Shown in pieces: positions 42,230 to 53,500 of a DNA stretch of 64,000 bases (positions are counted from its first letter, which is position 1; each line of letters begins with the position of its first letter). The position numbers and the translations under genes are program-made. The stretch covers positions 3,131,001 through 3,195,000 of the forward strand of contig CP018226.1 in NCBI GenBank assembly GCA_016865015.1, in the 5' to 3' direction. This DNA comes from Rhizobiales bacterium IMCC20636 (GTDB lineage Bacteria > Pseudomonadota > Alphaproteobacteria > Rhizobiales > GCA-2746425). The notes beneath the pieces were generated by a model. The model was not told where the DNA came from. It did not search any database and saw only the letters and a list, made by a program, of their open reading frames with translations.

Positions 42230-42622
42230 ATGCACGATCTCATTGCCAGAATAGCAGCCAAGGCCGGTATCAGTGAGGGCATCGCTCAGCAGGGCGTTGC
42301 GATTATCCTCAGCTTTCTTGCAAAGGAAGGACCGGAATCACAGGTTGGCAAATTACTGGATGCCATTCCAGGTGCCAGAGCAATGGTCGAAGCCAGAAAC
42401 GAATCCGATAGCGGCAGCGGCGGCGGCGGGTTGCTGGGTGGTCTGCTCGGCAGTGCTGGCGGCATGATGGGTGCATTTGGCGAATTGAAGGGCCTTGGTC
42501 TTGAAATGGGCGAAGTTCAGACTGTCGCAAAGGAAACTCTGGACTACTCCAAAGAACAGGCCGGTGATGAGACTGTTGACGACATCATCAGCTCAATCCC
42601 CGGACTCAGTCAATTCATCTAG
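42230..42622 (+). CDS. DUF2780/VcgC-like small protein
   Basis: A 130-residue protein. The N-terminal 55 residues (HDLIARIAAKAGISEGIAQQG, ILSFLAKEGP) and C-terminal 40 (DYSKEQAGDETVDDIISSIPGL) resemble DUF2780/VcgC-type small proteins. A glycine-rich stretch (GGGGLLGGLLGSAGGMMG, about residues 63-82) connects them. No signal peptide is seen. It is followed 60 bases later by a DUF4332 gene on the same strand. Function is unknown; the family call is by pattern and is moderate. Confidence 0.68.
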   Translation: MHDLIARIAAKAGISEGIAQQGVAIILSFLAKEGPESQVGKLLDAIPGARAMVEARNESDSGSGGGGLLGGLLGSAGGMMGAFGELKGLGLEMGEVQTVAKETLDYSKEQAGDETVDDIISSIPGLSQFI

Positions 42623-42682
42623 CGCAGACTTACTCATGCCGACGGGCGATTCCAGTTCGGCACTCTACCAAGGGAGAATAGC

Positions 42683-43093
42683 ATGTCATCTTATTCCATC
42701 ATCGACATTGAGGGCATTGGGCCGACCTACGCCGCCAAATTGAAGGGCATCGGTATACGAACCACGAAAGCCCTGTTGGACCGTGCAAAGGACCCCAAAG
42801 GTCGTAAAGCGGTGGCGGAAGAAGCAGGGCTCGACACCTCCCAGATTCTGAAATGGGCAAATATGTGTGATCTGATGCGGATCAAAGGTGTTGCCGAGGA
42901 ATATTCTGAGTTGCTGGAAGCTGCCGGTGTCGACACGGTCAAGGAACTGCGCAACCGTAATTCTGCCAACCTTGCCGCAAAGATGGCTGAAGTGAACGCC
43001 GACAAGAAGCTTGTGCGGCTGGTGCCCAGTGAAAAGACAGTGGACAAATGGGTCGAGCAGGCCAAAACCTTGCCGCCAACCATGACTTACTGA
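42683..43093 (+). CDS. DUF4332 domain protein (helix-hairpin-helix-like)
   Basis: A 136-residue protein of the DUF4332 type. It contains two helix-hairpin-helix-like units: IEGIGPTYAAKLKGIGIRT near residue 10 and MRIKGVAEEYSELLEAAGVDTV near residue 75, followed by ELRNRNSANLAAKMAEVNAD (given in part). The C-terminus reads VDKWVEQAKTLPPTMTY, typical of the family. Such proteins may bind DNA in a sequence-independent manner, but this is not shown. GGGAG lies before the ATG. A terminator follows. Confidence 0.85.
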   Translation: MSSYSIIDIEGIGPTYAAKLKGIGIRTTKALLDRAKDPKGRKAVAEEAGLDTSQILKWANMCDLMRIKGVAEEYSELLEAAGVDTVKELRNRNSANLAAKMAEVNADKKLVRLVPSEKTVDKWVEQAKTLPPTMTY

Positions 43094-43112
43094 TTATTGG
43101 TTCAAACCAGGG

Positions 43113-43141
43113 AAAGGCGTCGCAATTGCGGCGCCTTTTTT
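43113..43141 (+). terminator. Rho-independent terminator after the DUF4332 gene
   Basis: Stem AAAGGCGTCGC (43113-43123) pairs with GCGGCGCCTTT (43128-43138), with one G-U pair, around AATT, followed by more T to 43141. It separates the DUF2780/DUF4332 pair from the mutA operon. Confidence 0.85.
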
Positions 43142-43288
43142 CATTGTTAATCGATGGCCGGCAGATGTTGAGCAAACCGACACTGCAGGTGTTCATCCTG
43201 TGTCCTACCTTTGCAGGGCTTGCCGAGCCAGTTGTGCACACCTATTCTGGCCCTGCAAATTCCAATCCTCAAAGTTTCAGAGCACCGA

Positions 43289-45039
43289 ATGGCGAAGGAA
43301 GAATTCTCTCTGCGAGAGATGATCGAAGCGACACCGCAAGGACGCCAATGGTTGGATGGCGTCAGCCAGACGCTGGGCCAGAGCGACCACGATCATGTGC
43401 TTGAAAAACTGAGCTCCCTGACCAATGACGGTTTGCTGGTCGCGCCGATCTATCCGCTGACCGGCACCAACACACTGTCATTACCGGTTGCTGCGAGAGC
43501 TGACGCAAAATGGAAAACGCTGACCCGGATTGATCATCCAACGCCCGCGGACGCGAACGCGCAATTGTTGCATGACCTTGAACAAGGTGCCGATGGGGCT
43601 CTTCTTGTGCTGCATGGGTCCGGCTCGGCCTATGGATTTGGAATCGAACTGGCGGATCACGCCTCTTTTGACGCGCTTTTCGACAATATCTTTGTGGATG
43701 CCACAAGCCTTCGGTTCGACGGTATGACAGCTGCACAACTTTCCCTCTGGTCGGATTTTTGTGACCGACGCAATTATGATCAAAGCGATCTGGATGTCAG
43801 CTTTGACGCTCATGACATTTCAGGTCTGGAAAACGGCTCCGCCCGACTCATCTCGGATGCCGCGAAATGGCATGACAAGGGTGCGACGGCGGCGCAGGAA
43901 TTGGGCTTTGCCCTGGCGGAGATTGTTGCTCTGATGCGCGATCTGAGCGGCTCCAGTGTGGATGCACATGCAATTCCCAACCGCATTGGAGTTGCGTTGA
44001 GCTGTGATGCCGATCAGTTCGAGACCATGGCCAAATTTCGCGCCATGCGACTGCTCTGGAACCAATTGCTGCAGGCGATGGGAAGTGTTGAATGGCCACT
44101 CAACATACATGCCACCACAAGCTGGCGGATGATGGGTCGACGCGACCCGTGGACGAATGTGCTGCGCACGACCATGGCATGCTTTGCTGCCGGTCTGGGC
44201 GGCGCAGACAGTGTGACAGTGTTGCCGCACACACAGGCACTTGGCCTGCCGGATGCCTTCGCAAGGCGTGTTGCACGCAATATCAGCCTGATTCTGCAGG
44301 AAGAGAGCCATCTCGGCAAAATGGTCGATCCGGCAGCCGGGGCCGGTGTCTATGACGCCTTGACCGTTTCGCTCGCTGAAGCTGCATGGACAATCTTCCA
44401 GTCGCTTGAGGCACAGGGCGGTTTCACAGCAGCAACTGAAAATGGCACCATTGACCAGATCCTCTCCGACAGCCGCACAGCCCGTATGAGCGATGTCGTT
44501 ACGCGCAAGATTGTCTCGCTCGGCAACAGCCATTTTGCGCAACTTGAAGCACCTGCCGTCGACACGCTGATCACTCGGCCTCTGGAAACCAAACAGGACC
44601 TTGAGCCCTTTGGCAATCTGCGCGATGGCATTCCATTTGAACAATTGGCAGATCGGGCGCAGACACTGTCTGCGCACACAAAGCCTTCCGTTTCACTGTT
44701 GTGTATCGGGAGCCGCAAAGCCTGGAAGGCACGATCAGATTTCGCTTCTGACCTGTTTGCTGCCGGTGGTTTGGCAACCGAGATTCTGACTCTCGATTCT
44801 GATCCGACTCTTGGCAGTTTGGATATTTTGAAAACACCCATCATATGCCTTTGCGGCGCGGATGCAGATTATGAATCAAGCGCCAGTGCATTGATTGCAA
44901 GGCTACGGGATGCAGGAGCACAACACATTGTGCTGGCAGGCCGCAGTGATTTTGCAGAGTTGGATGAAACGGTATTCACCGGTTGCGACGCACATGCAGT
45001 GCTCGACCGGGTTCTGCTGGTGTTGGAGGGGTTGAAGCG

Positions 45040-45043
<4 letters not shown>
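43289..45043 (+). CDS. mutA: Methylmalonyl-CoA mutase small subunit
   Basis: Small, non-catalytic partner of the B12-dependent methylmalonyl-CoA mutase heterodimer, which interconverts (R)-methylmalonyl-CoA and succinyl-CoA. The 584-residue protein is homologous to Mut[39 protein letters not shown] (landmarks, in part), [13 protein letters not shown] and the DVVTRKI region. The C-terminal B12-like domain ([20 protein letters not shown]) lacks the cobalt-ligand His of DxHxxG, as normal for this subunit. The ATG at 43289 fits the family start ([15 protein letters not shown]); a longer frame from 43211 is less likely. Its stop overlaps mutB by four bases. Confidence 0.92.
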
Positions 45044-47190
<2,147 letters not shown>

Positions 47191-47241
47191 GTTACATATT
47201 CAACTGTGACATCACATTCAACAGGTCCGTCAAAAAGCCCG

Positions 47242-48219
47242 ATGATCGATATATCCACTCTTGAAGGCGGTATTCTGGACCGTCAGCGACCTTTGCTGGC
47301 CCGCGCCATCACGCTGGTGGAATCGAAGCGCCGCGATCATCGACAGGCCGCGCGGGAGTTGCTTGATCGGCTGGCTGATAAAATAGGACATGCCATACGT
47401 GTTGGTATCACCGGTGTGCCGGGCGTTGGAAAATCGACAACCATTGAGGCCCTTGGCAACCGTCTGACCGATGCAGGGCACAAGGTCGCAGTTCTGACTG
47501 TCGACCCCTCCTCCAGCCGAACCGGCGGATCTATCCTCGGCGACAAAACCCGCATGCATACGCTTGCTGCCAATCCCAACGCCTTTATCCGTCCCTCTCC
47601 CGCAGCGGGCACATTGGGCGGCGTTGCGGCCCGAACACGCGAGACAATGCTGCTCTGCGAAGCGGCCGGTTACGATATCATCCTTGTGGAAACCGTTGGC
47701 ATCGGACAGTCGGAAATCACTGTCGCTGATATGGTGGATTTTTTTCTGGTGCTGATGCTGCCGGGTGCCGGAGATGATTTGCAGGGCCTGAAAAAGGGCG
47801 TTCTGGAAATTGCCGACATGATTACGGTCAACAAGGCCGATGGCGACAACAGGATTGCTGCAGAGCGGGCGGCGGCGGAATACCGCAATGCGCTGCATAT
47901 CCTGTCGCCCAGAACCCCGACCTGGTCTCCTCCAGTGCTGACGCATTCTGGTCTGACGGATGAGGGTGTCGATGTTCTGTGGGAACAGATCCTACTGTTC
48001 CAGACACGCATGACCGCATCGGGAGAGTGGCAACAACGCCGTGAAGAGCAGCGGGTCCGCTGGATGTGGTCGATGTTCGATGCCAAATTGAAAAACACCC
48101 TCGATGACCGTCCCGAGTTACAGGCCCTGGCGCAGGAGCTGGAAACCGAAGTGAGATCAGGCGAGCTTCAGCCCGGCAGCGCTGCAGAACGCCTGTTTGA
48201 CGCTTTAATGGGTGGATAG
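47242..48219 (+). CDS. meaB: MeaB/ArgK-type GTPase, methylmalonyl-CoA mutase chaperone
   Basis: MeaB is a G3E-family GTPase that protects and helps reload methylmalonyl-CoA mutase with cobalamin. The 325-residue protein has Walker A GITGVPGVGKST (residues 55-66), the DPSSSRTGGSILGDKTRM loop, the ETVGIGQSE switch III region, LMLPGAGDDLQG and the NKADGD base-recognition motif. I prefer the ATG at 47242; a GTG at 47206, close after the mutB stop, is possible. It is the third gene of the mut operon and is followed by a small gene of unknown role. Confidence 0.95.
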   Translation: MIDISTLEGGILDRQRPLLARAITLVESKRRDHRQAARELLDRLADKIGHAIRVGITGVPGVGKSTTIEALGNRLTDAGHKVAVLTVDPSSSRTGGSILGDKTRMHTLAANPNAFIRPSPAAGTLGGVAARTRETMLLCEAAGYDIILVETVGIGQSEITVADMVDFFLVLMLPGAGDDLQGLKKGVLEIADMITVNKADGDNRIAAERAAAEYRNALHILSPRTPTWSPPVLTHSGLTDEGVDVLWEQILLFQTRMTASGEWQQRREEQRVRWMWSMFDAKLKNTLDDRPELQALAQELETEVRSGELQPGSAAERLFDALMGG

Positions 48220-48250
48220 CTGCGTCATTTCACCATGGAGAACAGGCGAC

Positions 48251-48481
48251 ATGACACAGACCCCAAAACGTCTTCCCTTGCCGGTGCGCCGGCAAATGAA
48301 CCTGACGGATGCAGCCTATAGCAGACTTCGGGAATTGAATGACAGCTATCACCTTGGCAATAATTATTGCCTCGTTGTCTTGCTGGAGAATCTTGATGAG
48401 CTTGTTGGGAAAGACAAGCTGGACGCCGCCTATCAAGCGTTCATGGACGAATATGGCGTCTCTTCTGAGAAAAAGGCCTGA
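48251..48481 (+). CDS. Small protein of unknown function downstream of meaB
   Basis: A 76-residue protein. It has a basic N-terminus (TPKRLPLPVRRQMN) and then a likely helical body, LTDAAYSRLRELNDSYHLGN, NYCLVVLLENLDELVGKDKL and YQAFMDEYG. I do not recognise a family. The ATG at 48251 has an AGG close upstream. Codon use and the compact coupling with the mut operon (31 bases after meaB) support it as real. It is a candidate accessory factor for the mutase or its chaperone, but nothing in the sequence proves that. Confidence 0.6.
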   Translation: MTQTPKRLPLPVRRQMNLTDAAYSRLRELNDSYHLGNNYCLVVLLENLDELVGKDKLDAAYQAFMDEYGVSSEKKA

Positions 48482-48589
48482 CTGCTGCGTGCTAAATGGT
48501 CCATTGCAACATCTTACATCTCCTTCAAATCGGCACAATCTCCGCGCATCGTCTTCAGAACTTGAAGCCATTATCTGAAAAGTAGCGCG

Positions 48590-49336
48590 ATGCTGTCAGT
48601 TCTTCTGAAATCGACAAAATATCTTCTGATGGTGTTTTTATGCCTGTTCCTGCTGCCACTGGGTGTGCATGCGGGCGTGTTCTGGTCAAAGGGTTGGGAG
48701 AAAAGCTGGCGCAGTGCGGACTGGTCCAGTGCTGGCATACTGGACAAAGCCACCGAAGGCTCCGAGCCGGTGATTTCCGTCTATGCGGCCCGTACCGGAC
48801 GCTGGAAAGGCATTTTTGCGGTTCATAGCTGGATTGTGGTGAAAGACAAAAATTCGCAGTCCTGGGATCGCTATGAAGTTGTCGGTTGGGGCACCCCAAT
48901 TCGCAAGAATGCCTATGCGCCGGATGCGCGTTGGTATGGCAACGAGCCGATGCTGGTTGGCACTGTCAGCGGTGATCTGGCTGCTTCACTGATCCCGAAA
49001 GTGCGCGCGGCGGTGGCCCACTACCCCCATGGCGCACGCGGTGATTACCATATCTGGCCAGGACCGAATTCGAACACCTTCGTGGCAACAATCCTGCGGG
49101 AGGTTCCGGAGCTGGGCATGAGCTTGCCACCCACTGCAGTCGGCAAGGATTATCTGGCCGATGGCGGCTGGTTCAGCACCGATGGCGAAAGCATCAAAAT
49201 CTCTGCCAATGGTCTTTTCGGCTTCTCGTTTGGCGGTTCGGAAGGTTTTGAGATCAATATTCTGGGATTGGTCGCAGGGTTTGACTGGCAACACCCTGCA
49301 CTCAAATTACCCGGTTTTGGCCGCATTGGGGCCTGA
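48590..49336 (+). CDS. DUF3750 exported/membrane protein
   Basis: The 248-residue protein has an N-terminal hydrophobic segment (LLMVFLCLFLLPLGVHAG, about residues 12-29) that may be a signal peptide or anchor. The rest fits DUF3750: VYAARTGRWKGIFAVHSWIVVK (in part), SWDRYEVVGWGTPIRKNAYAP and the late HIWPGPNSNTFVATILRE. The conserved His and Asn pattern (HSW, PGPNSNTF) recalls an NlpC-like hydrolase arrangement, but no catalytic Cys is evident. The role is unknown. Its 3' end overlaps the convergent aminotransferase gene by 30 bases. Confidence 0.85.
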   Translation: MLSVLLKSTKYLLMVFLCLFLLPLGVHAGVFWSKGWEKSWRSADWSSAGILDKATEGSEPVISVYAARTGRWKGIFAVHSWIVVKDKNSQSWDRYEVVGWGTPIRKNAYAPDARWYGNEPMLVGTVSGDLAASLIPKVRAAVAHYPHGARGDYHIWPGPNSNTFVATILREVPELGMSLPPTAVGKDYLADGGWFSTDGESIKISANGLFGFSFGGSEGFEINILGLVAGFDWQHPALKLPGFGRIGA

Positions 49337-50497
49337 GTTGTTCAGCCATTTGTCGAGGCGCTCAATCGCTTCATCAAGCACGCTGTCCTGCTTGCAGAAA
49401 CAAAATCTCAGGAACTTTCGCGGTGGCGCGCTGCCCTTGTAAAAGGCGGATACGGGCACAGTGGCCACCTTTGCGTCGCGCACCATGGCCTGACACGCCT
49501 CGACATCAGTTTCTCCGATGGGTAGCGCAGAAAAGTCTGCATTGAGAAAATAGGCCGCCTGACAGGTTCCAACCTTGAAATTCAACGCGCTCAATCCTGC
49601 AGCCAGCCTGTCCCGTTTGGTCGACAGGTCGGCTTTGATAGCGTCAAAATAGCTGTCTGGAAGCTCCAGTCCCTTGGCCACTGCCATCTGCAAATGTGGC
49701 GGCGTGGTGAATGTGGTGAACTGATGCGCCTTGGCAATCGGTTCAATCATCTGAGCAGCGCCTGTCACTGTTCCGACTTTCCAACCGGTCATGGAAAAAG
49801 TCTTCCCCGCCGAGCCAATCGCAACAGATCGCGCCTGTGCATTGGGCAGAGACAGAATGGAGATATGCGCTCTGCCGTCAAAAGTTAGATGCTCGTAGAC
49901 CTCATCGGCAACAATAAAAGCATTATGTTCCGCGCACAGATCGACAATCACCTCCAGTTCGGGGCGGGAAAACATCTTGCCTGCCGGGTTCATGGGGTTG
50001 TTGAGCAACACCAGTTTTGTGTTGGCAGAAAAGGCACCCCGTAATGCTTCTACCGGCAACTCCCAATTGGGTGGCTCCAGACGCACCAGTTTGATAATGC
50101 CGCCTGCCCGTTCCACCAATGGCGCGTAGCAGTCATATAGCGGTTCCAGAAGCACCACTTCATCACCGGGATTGATCAGTCCATTGATGCAGTCCGACAG
50201 GGCTTCGGTCGCACCAGAGGTGATGATGACCTGACTTTGCCAGTCAACCGTCACACCCTGAAACCGCGCATAGGATTGTGCAACGGCCTGTCGCAGAACC
50301 GGGAGGCCAGGCATTGGCGGATACTGATTGGGGCCATTCAGGAGCGCTTCTGCAGCATATTCCCGCAAGCTCAGTGGTCCGTCCACATCTGGAAAGCCCT
50401 GTCCAAGATTTACAGCATCATGCTGTTGGGCAAGGCGGCTCATGACCTCGAATATGGTCGTTGGAATGCCAGAATAAATCGCGTTTGTTGACGGCAT
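49307..50497 (-). CDS. PLP-dependent aminotransferase (kynurenine/methionine aminotransferase-like)
   Basis: Fold type I aminotransferase, 396 residues. Landmarks: VNLGQGFPDVDGP, ITSGATEALSDCINGLINPGDEV (in part), NNPMNPAGKMFSR, VADEVYEHLTFDG, the PLP lysine Lys232 in SAGKTFSMTGWKVG, and the C-terminal FLRFCFCKQDSVLDEAIERL (substrate-binding Arg in this segment). This matches the group of YbdL (methionine aminotransferase) and kynurenine aminotransferases. Substrate is not decided by sequence alone. It lies 23 bases downstream of the AsmA gene on the same strand. Confidence 0.9.
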   Translation of the reverse strand: MPSTNAIYSGIPTTIFEVMSRLAQQHDAVNLGQGFPDVDGPLSLREYAAEALLNGPNQYPPMPGLPVLRQAVAQSYARFQGVTVDWQSQVIITSGATEALSDCINGLINPGDEVVLLEPLYDCYAPLVERAGGIIKLVRLEPPNWELPVEALRGAFSANTKLVLLNNPMNPAGKMFSRPELEVIVDLCAEHNAFIVADEVYEHLTFDGRAHISILSLPNAQARSVAIGSAGKTFSMTGWKVGTVTGAAQMIEPIAKAHQFTTFTTPPHLQMAVAKGLELPDSYFDAIKADLSTKRDRLAAGLSALNFKVGTCQAAYFLNADFSALPIGETDVEACQAMVRDAKVATVPVSAFYKGSAPPRKFLRFCFCKQDSVLDEAIERLDKWLNNSGPNAAKTG

Positions 50498-50520
50498 AAC
50501 CGGATTACCCGTTGGCTTTC

Positions 50521-53500
50521 TTACTGTCCGAAGATGCCGCGCAACAGTCCCTCAACCGGATTGCGCGAGGGGCCTTGAGGGTTTCCGCTGCCAGGCAGCA
50601 CTTGCTGGGTTGGTGCCCGTCCCGGGTTGAGAAGATCGATCGGGCCACTTCCACCGGATGAAGGTGCGGCTTGTTGCCGAGCGGGTGGATTTGCTGGCGC
50701 TGGTGTGTTCTGGTTCCCGGACACAACGGCACGACCACCGGTCAAGCGGCGGGCTTCTGCCGGTGTCATGAAACGCGGTGATGCGTTTGCCGGACCGGAT
50801 GACCGTACCAATGACCCTCTGGGATCAGGACGCGGCACAGGTATGCCACCGGTGTTGGGCTGTTGTCCGACTTGCTGATTGCCAAATTGTGGCTGAATTT
50901 GCGGCTGGCCGCCATCCTGCGGCTGATTTCCGCCAATAAGGCGGCCTATCAGCGCTGCCCCCTGGCCAATGGCCGCATCACGGTCCAATCCACCGCCCTG
51001 GACAATCTGGTTGACGTCTACGCCGATACTGTCACGCACCTTATCTCGCAACGCGTCACCATCATCACCCAGAGCCGCCAGACCACCACCGAATTGGCGC
51101 AGTTGTTCCAGAGCTGCGTCCGGGTTCTCAAGGATCCCTGCGATATCAGGATAGATTCGCGGTTCCGCAAACGCGCCCTCCACAACAATGGGGACACCAA
51201 GACCGGCAAAGTCCTGAGAAGCGCCCTGACCTTGCAAGGAAGCAACAACTTTTGGATCAAACCGCATCTCGAGGCGCTTTGCAGGAAGATCAACCGTACC
51301 GGCACCCGTCGCGCGCACAAGCGGACCAATCAGCCTGATATCTCTGGTGCGCCCCAGGCCGTTGGAGAACTGAAAGGAACCGGAAAACTCGCTGAAATCT
51401 GTCTTTTCCTGCTCATTTGTCTGCCAACCCAGCAATGTGCGCGCCGACAGGGTGCGCACCATTTGAGGAAGGTTGACGCCACGAATGGCTCCGTTGGAGA
51501 AGATCATCCGGGTTTCCCCGTCGAGACCAGACACAAGTGCCAGTTCACTACGGCCCCGGGTTGTCAGTGCAAGACTGTAATCAGCGGTGCCTTCCAGCCT
51601 GGTGAATTGAGCCGCATCACGCAGGAAGGGATATGCATCCAGTGATGACAGATCAAAGTTCACGGCCATTGATGGGGTGTCGCCGGACGCGTTGACTTCC
51701 AGCCGACCAGCTCCCCTGCCACCATACAACTGCAACTCAGTCAGATCAGCGGTCAACACCCCATCCGTGAGGGACACGGTCATATTGGTATTACCGGTCC
51801 GAATGCCATCCAGAATAATCTCGTTGGCACTGATGGTCAGATTGGCATTCATGCCGTTGAGGCTGGACAGGTCTATCGGTGCATTGCTCCAACCCGCGTC
51901 AACCGCGCCTTCGATACCTGGCAAATTGCTCCCGGTGGGTGTCGACGACTGACCGCCAGATGAACCGCCCGACACATAAGGTGTCAGGTCCAGTTGTTGC
52001 AGCGCAAGCCGTGCTTGAAGCGTTGGTTTTCCTGCCAGTGAAATGACACCACTGCCGGTGCCTTGTGTTCCATCCAACAATATCCGCGCATTGGAAAAAT
52101 TGACCGCGCCGGTGCTGAACGATAATTCACCCGTATAGCTGAAAGGTCCAAGGCCACCACCATCGCCGACAGGCTGATTCAGCCAGGTAAGCAGATTGCG
52201 CAACGACCGGGTTTCAACGGTGATGTCACCATCGAAGTCTCCGGTCTGCGTGAAGGTGCCGTTTACGCCTGCCGATACACGATCTGAATTAATTCCAAAT
52301 TGCGCTGGACCCATGCCATTTGAGAGCATTTGCCCGGCTGCAAATTGTCCGCTCATTTCAAAACGTTCATCACGCCATTCGGCCTGCCCCAACAAGCCGA
52401 TCGGCGTGTCCAGAGTGTTGATGGTGATGTTTGCTGTGATGTTGCTGATCGTATCAGCGCGCGCTTCGCCAAGAGCAAGGCCGATGCCGGTCTGTGTCAC
52501 CGTGCCGCTGCGCAGTCCGAGTGTGCCCCGTGCATTCAGGCTGGACATGATCTGTTCAGGCGTTGCGCCTTGCGAGGCAAATTGCAGATCGACAATAAGG
52601 GAGCCGTTCACGCTCGGCTGCCCTTCGCCAACCATGCCAGCGGCAGACATCAGTGTTCCAACGTCCACACCCTGGGACACCAGTTCCCCGGACAGGGCCG
52701 GAATGGCCTGAGACAGGTCAGCCCGAAGTGAGCCCTGAAGAGATTCCTCACCAACGATAAGAGCAAATTCCGTGACGTCGACAGCGACCGGAGAGGCTGC
52801 CAGTTGCGCCGACACACGGATGCTGTCGAGGCCGTTTGCCTCTTCCGGCAATTCAGTGCCAAGCCAGGCAGCCAGAGCGGTGGCAGAAGGAATATTGGAG
52901 ACAAATTGCCCGCCAAAGGCAGGCCCCAGCCCGAAATCCACAGTCCCACCGAGAGACGCCTCGACGACGCTGCCATTGAGGGACAGCTCCAGCGCCGATT
53001 GTTCTCCCAGAACCGCTGATCGTGGTTCATCAAGACGCGCATTCAGGGAAAATCCCTGCCCCTGATAGGCAAAGGCGGATTCAATAATAAGAGGCACATC
53101 GAGAGACGTGAGGGCAGTATCCACACTGATCTCGCTGACCAGATGATCAGTGCCGTCACGCATATCCTGATAGCGAACCGAGCCATTGCGGATGGTTACC
53201 TCATCAATCTTCAAACGCTCGAGAGCCTGCAACATGCTCCCCGTGTCATCAACCACTGCGTCGCTCGAGCCATCGCCGTTCAGGCTGGTCCTCAAATCTT
53301 CCTGTGGCGTTCCTGCCCCAGACCGGTTTTGCGTCCAGGTTGCGCGACCATTCTCATCGACAATGAGATCGATTTCCGGGCCGATCAGGGTTGCCTCATC
53401 AAGGCGCACATTGCCGGTAAATATGGCTGCCAAATTGATGCCAAACCGCACGGTTTCAGCACGCACGGCACTTGTTTCACCATCGGCTGAAATTCTCACA

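Noticed and set aside
43820-44677. Minus-strand frame of 285 codons opposite mutA.
   Set aside because: Mirror of mutA; no conserved motif.
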